Positions 21,371 to 23,108 of a stretch of 23,108 nucleotides of DNA are shown here, in pieces. The notes beneath the pieces were generated by a model that did not search any database, was not told the origin of the DNA, and saw only the letters and a program-made list of their open reading frames with translations. The first letter of the stretch is position 1; every line of letters starts with the position of its first letter. The stretch lies in the NCBI GenBank assembly GCA_905211485.1, contig CAJMAW010000040.1, positions 1-23,108 of the forward strand. The letters are read 5' to 3'. The DNA is from an uncultured Lentisphaeria bacterium (GTDB lineage: Bacteria; Verrucomicrobiota; Lentisphaeria; Victivallales; UBA1829). The position numbers and the translations under genes are program-made.

Positions 21371-21943
21371 ATGGCTGGAGTTCCAAAGCTGATTATCCTC
21401 TCTGAACAACTCAGGGGCAGGACTTTTGAACTGACAAAAGATCTTCATACCGTAGGCAGGGTGGACGAACGGGACATCTGTATCAAGGACCCCACCATCA
21501 GCACCTACCATTGCGCGTTCATCCGCGACGGGAACACCTATATTCTCAAGGACCAGGGCAGCACCAACGGCACCAGAGTCAACAACGTGCCCATCACGGA
21601 ACAGGTTCTCCAGAACAGCGACATCCTGCAGATCGGCGGAGTCGAACTCCTGTATGACTGCGATGACAAATCCGTCACCACAGTCATGAGAACGCAGACA
21701 GGAATCAACATTGATGCGGGGGAAATCTCCACGATCAAGAAACTGGCGCCGACTCAGAATGAAGAGATTGCCAGAAACAAATTCAGTCAGAAACTGCTTT
21801 TCATCATCATCCTGCTTCTGCTTTTCATGGTGGCGGCGCTGATTGCGGTGCTGGTCTACCAGACTCAGAAAGGTGATCAGGAAACGTCGATGCACCTTCC
21901 CTCCTCAGTTTCTCAAACGGAATACGTCAGGGGCACGGTGTAA
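21371..21943 (+). CDS. FHA-domain protein with C-terminal membrane anchor
   Basis: A 190-residue protein with a forkhead-associated domain (about 5-97), which binds phosphothreonine peptides. Key positions are visible: Gly29-Arg30, Ser44, His47 and the STNGT loop with Asn66. A linker with several Thr residues (VTTVMRTQTG) follows, then one strong transmembrane helix (about 141-163) and a short tail. The FHA domain should therefore face the cytoplasm from the membrane. The ATG at 21371 is chosen because AGGAG (21360-21364) is 6 bases upstream. Upstream in-frame starts at 21296 (TTG, inside the -10 box) and 21338 are less likely. It precedes ftsH on the same strand by 153 bp. It may link Ser/Thr-kinase signalling to a membrane process, but the partner is unknown. 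Confidence 0.88.
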   Translation: MAGVPKLIILSEQLRGRTFELTKDLHTVGRVDERDICIKDPTISTYHCAFIRDGNTYILKDQGSTNGTRVNNVPITEQVLQNSDILQIGGVELLYDCDDKSVTTVMRTQTGINIDAGEISTIKKLAPTQNEEIARNKFSQKLLFIIILLLLFMVAALIAVLVYQTQKGDQETSMHLPSSVSQTEYVRGTV

Positions 21944-21970
21944 GATTGTTTCCGGGGGAAATGCTTGGAT

Positions 21971-22013
21971 TCCGTCTTCTTCTTTATCAGAATCAGACTG
22001 CGGAGATTTTTTT
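21971..22013 (+). terminator. Possible weak terminator after the FHA gene
   Basis: TCCG (21971) pairs with CGGA (22001-22004), with TCT/AGA and TTCT/AGAA pairings inside, followed closely by seven T (22007-22013). The stem is interrupted, so termination may be partial and ftsH may be partly co-transcribed. Confidence 0.4.
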
Positions 22014-22044
22014 AGGGGGAAAAAGCACATTTCGCCGAGGGGGC

Positions 22045-22074
22045 TGTCTAAGACACTGTCCCGCATAGTATATT
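22045..22074 (+). promoter_or_regulatory. Candidate ftsH promoter with overlapping dyads
   Basis: TATATT (22069-22074) is a plausible -10 about 23 bp before the ATG. No good -35 is seen. At the -35 position lie two overlapping small palindromes, TGTCT-A-AGACA (22045-22055) and GACA-C-TGTC (22052-22060), which suggest a regulator site instead. Confidence 0.4.
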
Positions 22075-22096
22075 CAATTCACAGAAACGGAATCAA

Positions 22097-23108
22097 ATGA
22101 ACGACGAACCTGAAAACAAACAGTCTCAAAGCGGTCTGCCGTCCAGAAGGCCGCTCATTGCGCTTTTTGCATGGCTTCTGATTTTTCTTGTAGGCCTTTC
22201 TCTGGCTCTCTTCAGTCCTGCCTTCTCCACCAGCAGAGAAAACTGGGACCAGACGGAATTCGAAAAACAGCTGGATGCAGGCAACATCCTCAGTGCCAAA
22301 ATCATGCCGGAATCCGACACCATTCTCCTCATTGAAGGCGAATTCAGACGGGACAAGAAAGAAGGCGGTCAGGACCTCTCCGTCTCCAGGGATTCCTCAG
22401 GGCGCCAGATCAACCCCACCTACACGACTCGTGTTTACGCCACCGACTCGATGATGGCCAAGCTCCAGAAAACCAAAGTCACGTATCTTCAGCGGGACAA
22501 CTGGTGGAAGGATCTGCTGGTCAATCTGCTGATCGGGCTGATCATTATCGGCTTCCTTTATTTTCTCTTCTCCCGCCAGCTTCGGAATGCCGGCAGAGGA
22601 GCCATGCAGTTCGGGAAAAGCAAGGCAAGAATGATTCTCCCCGATGAACACAGAAAACGTTTCGACGATGTCGCAGGATGCGATGAGGCAAAAGAGGAAA
22701 CCAAGGAAATCATCGACTATCTGAGGGATCCTCTGAAATTCAAGATGCTCGGCGGGAAAATCCCGCGTGGAGCGCTTCTGACCGGACCTCCGGGAACGGG
22801 GAAGACGCTTCTGGCAAAAGCCGTGGCGGGAGAGGCTTCCGTGCCGTTTTTTGCGATCAGCGGATCGGATTTTGTGGAAATGTTTGTAGGCGTCGGAGCC
22901 AGCCGTGTGAGAGACATGTTTGAACAGGCGAGGAAACATGCTCCCTGCCTGATCTTCATTGATGAAATCGACGCGGTGGGGCGTTCGCGCTTCTCCGGAA
23001 TCGGCGGAGGGCATGACGAACGGGAACAGACACTGAACGCCATGCTCGTGGAAATGGACGGTCTGGAAACCCAGGAAGGCGTGATCGTTCTTGCGGCGAC
23101 CAACCGTG
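22097..23108 (+). CDS. ftsH: ATP-dependent membrane zinc metalloprotease FtsH (N-terminal part, cut by window end)
   Basis: The first 337 codons are present and the frame runs off the right edge. Transmembrane helix 1 is at about 20-40 and helix 2 at about 140-159, with a periplasmic domain between. The AAA+ domain then shows Walker A GPPGTGKT (230-237), pore motif FVEMFVGVGASRVRD, Walker B LIFIDEID (Asp289-Glu290) and the GGGHDEREQTLN segment. The second region of homology begins at the edge (AATNR). The HEXXH protease domain lies outside the window. Walker A comes about 35 residues later than in E. coli FtsH, so the periplasmic domain is larger. FtsH degrades misfolded membrane proteins and short-lived regulators. 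The ribosome binding site before the ATG is weak (ACGGAA). Confidence 0.96.
   Translation, partial: MNDEPENKQSQSGLPSRRPLIALFAWLLIFLVGLSLALFSPAFSTSRENWDQTEFEKQLDAGNILSAKIMPESDTILLIEGEFRRDKKEGGQDLSVSRDSSGRQINPTYTTRVYATDSMMAKLQKTKVTYLQRDNWWKDLLVNLLIGLIIIGFLYFLFSRQLRNAGRGAMQFGKSKARMILPDEHRKRFDDVAGCDEAKEETKEIIDYLRDPLKFKMLGGKIPRGALLTGPPGTGKTLLAKAVAGEASVPFFAISGSDFVEMFVGVGASRVRDMFEQARKHAPCLIFIDEIDAVGRSRFSGIGGGHDEREQTLNAMLVEMDGLETQEGVIVLAATNR

Overview
The window looks like a chromosomal segment from a saccharolytic, Gram-negative-type member of the PVC superphylum, most likely Lentisphaerota (a Victivallis-like gut or anoxic lineage). This is inferred from gene content. It carries tandem H-X9-DG pseudopilins beside a LacI regulator and a DUF4091/GH123-like glycan enzyme, a gene style abundant in that phylum as I recall it. 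The conserved tig-clpP-clpX order sits next to a free-living-type ftsH. No rRNA, tRNA, CRISPR array, insertion sequence or phage gene was seen.

Region A (about 115-7362, + strand) is a glycan-utilisation locus. A LacI-family regulator has a near-consensus sigma70 promoter (TTGACA, 17 bp, TATACT) and a CG-centred palindrome on its start point that looks like its own operator. Then come two tandem pseudopilin-like proteins, a secreted DUF4091/GH123-like protein and a large secreted protein of unknown family with a possible carbohydrate-binding region. The block ends in a 20-bp hairpin. About 790 bp without a convincing gene follow, with strong purine/pyrimidine strand asymmetry and short repeats.

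Region B (about 7870-17483, + strand) is a compact cluster: short-chain dehydrogenase, fumarate-reductase-like flavoprotein, XRE-cupin regulator, Old Yellow Enzyme-like flavoenzyme, ThuA-like protein, and a heparinase II/III-type lyase without a signal peptide. A separately led D-2-hydroxyacid dehydrogenase closes the region with a terminator that overlaps its stop codon. Two junctions use 4-bp ATGA overlaps. The likely theme is intracellular breakdown and redox conversion of (uronic-acid-containing) oligosaccharides, but the substrate cannot be read from the sequence.

Region C (17587-23108) is proteostasis. Trigger factor, ClpP and ClpX form a minus-strand operon. Divergently on the + strand lie an FHA-domain membrane protein and the first 337 codons of ftsH, cut by the window edge. 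The two transcription units share an 11-bp element, in the same orientation relative to each gene, in their common promoter region.

A pattern crossing regions B and C is that several conserved enzymes (SDR, flavoprotein, lyase, ClpX, hydroxyacid dehydrogenase) carry Ser-, Gly- or Lys/Glu-rich low-complexity segments. Some of these are built from 9-bp or 21-bp tandem DNA repeats, and one 9-bp array lies in non-coding DNA.
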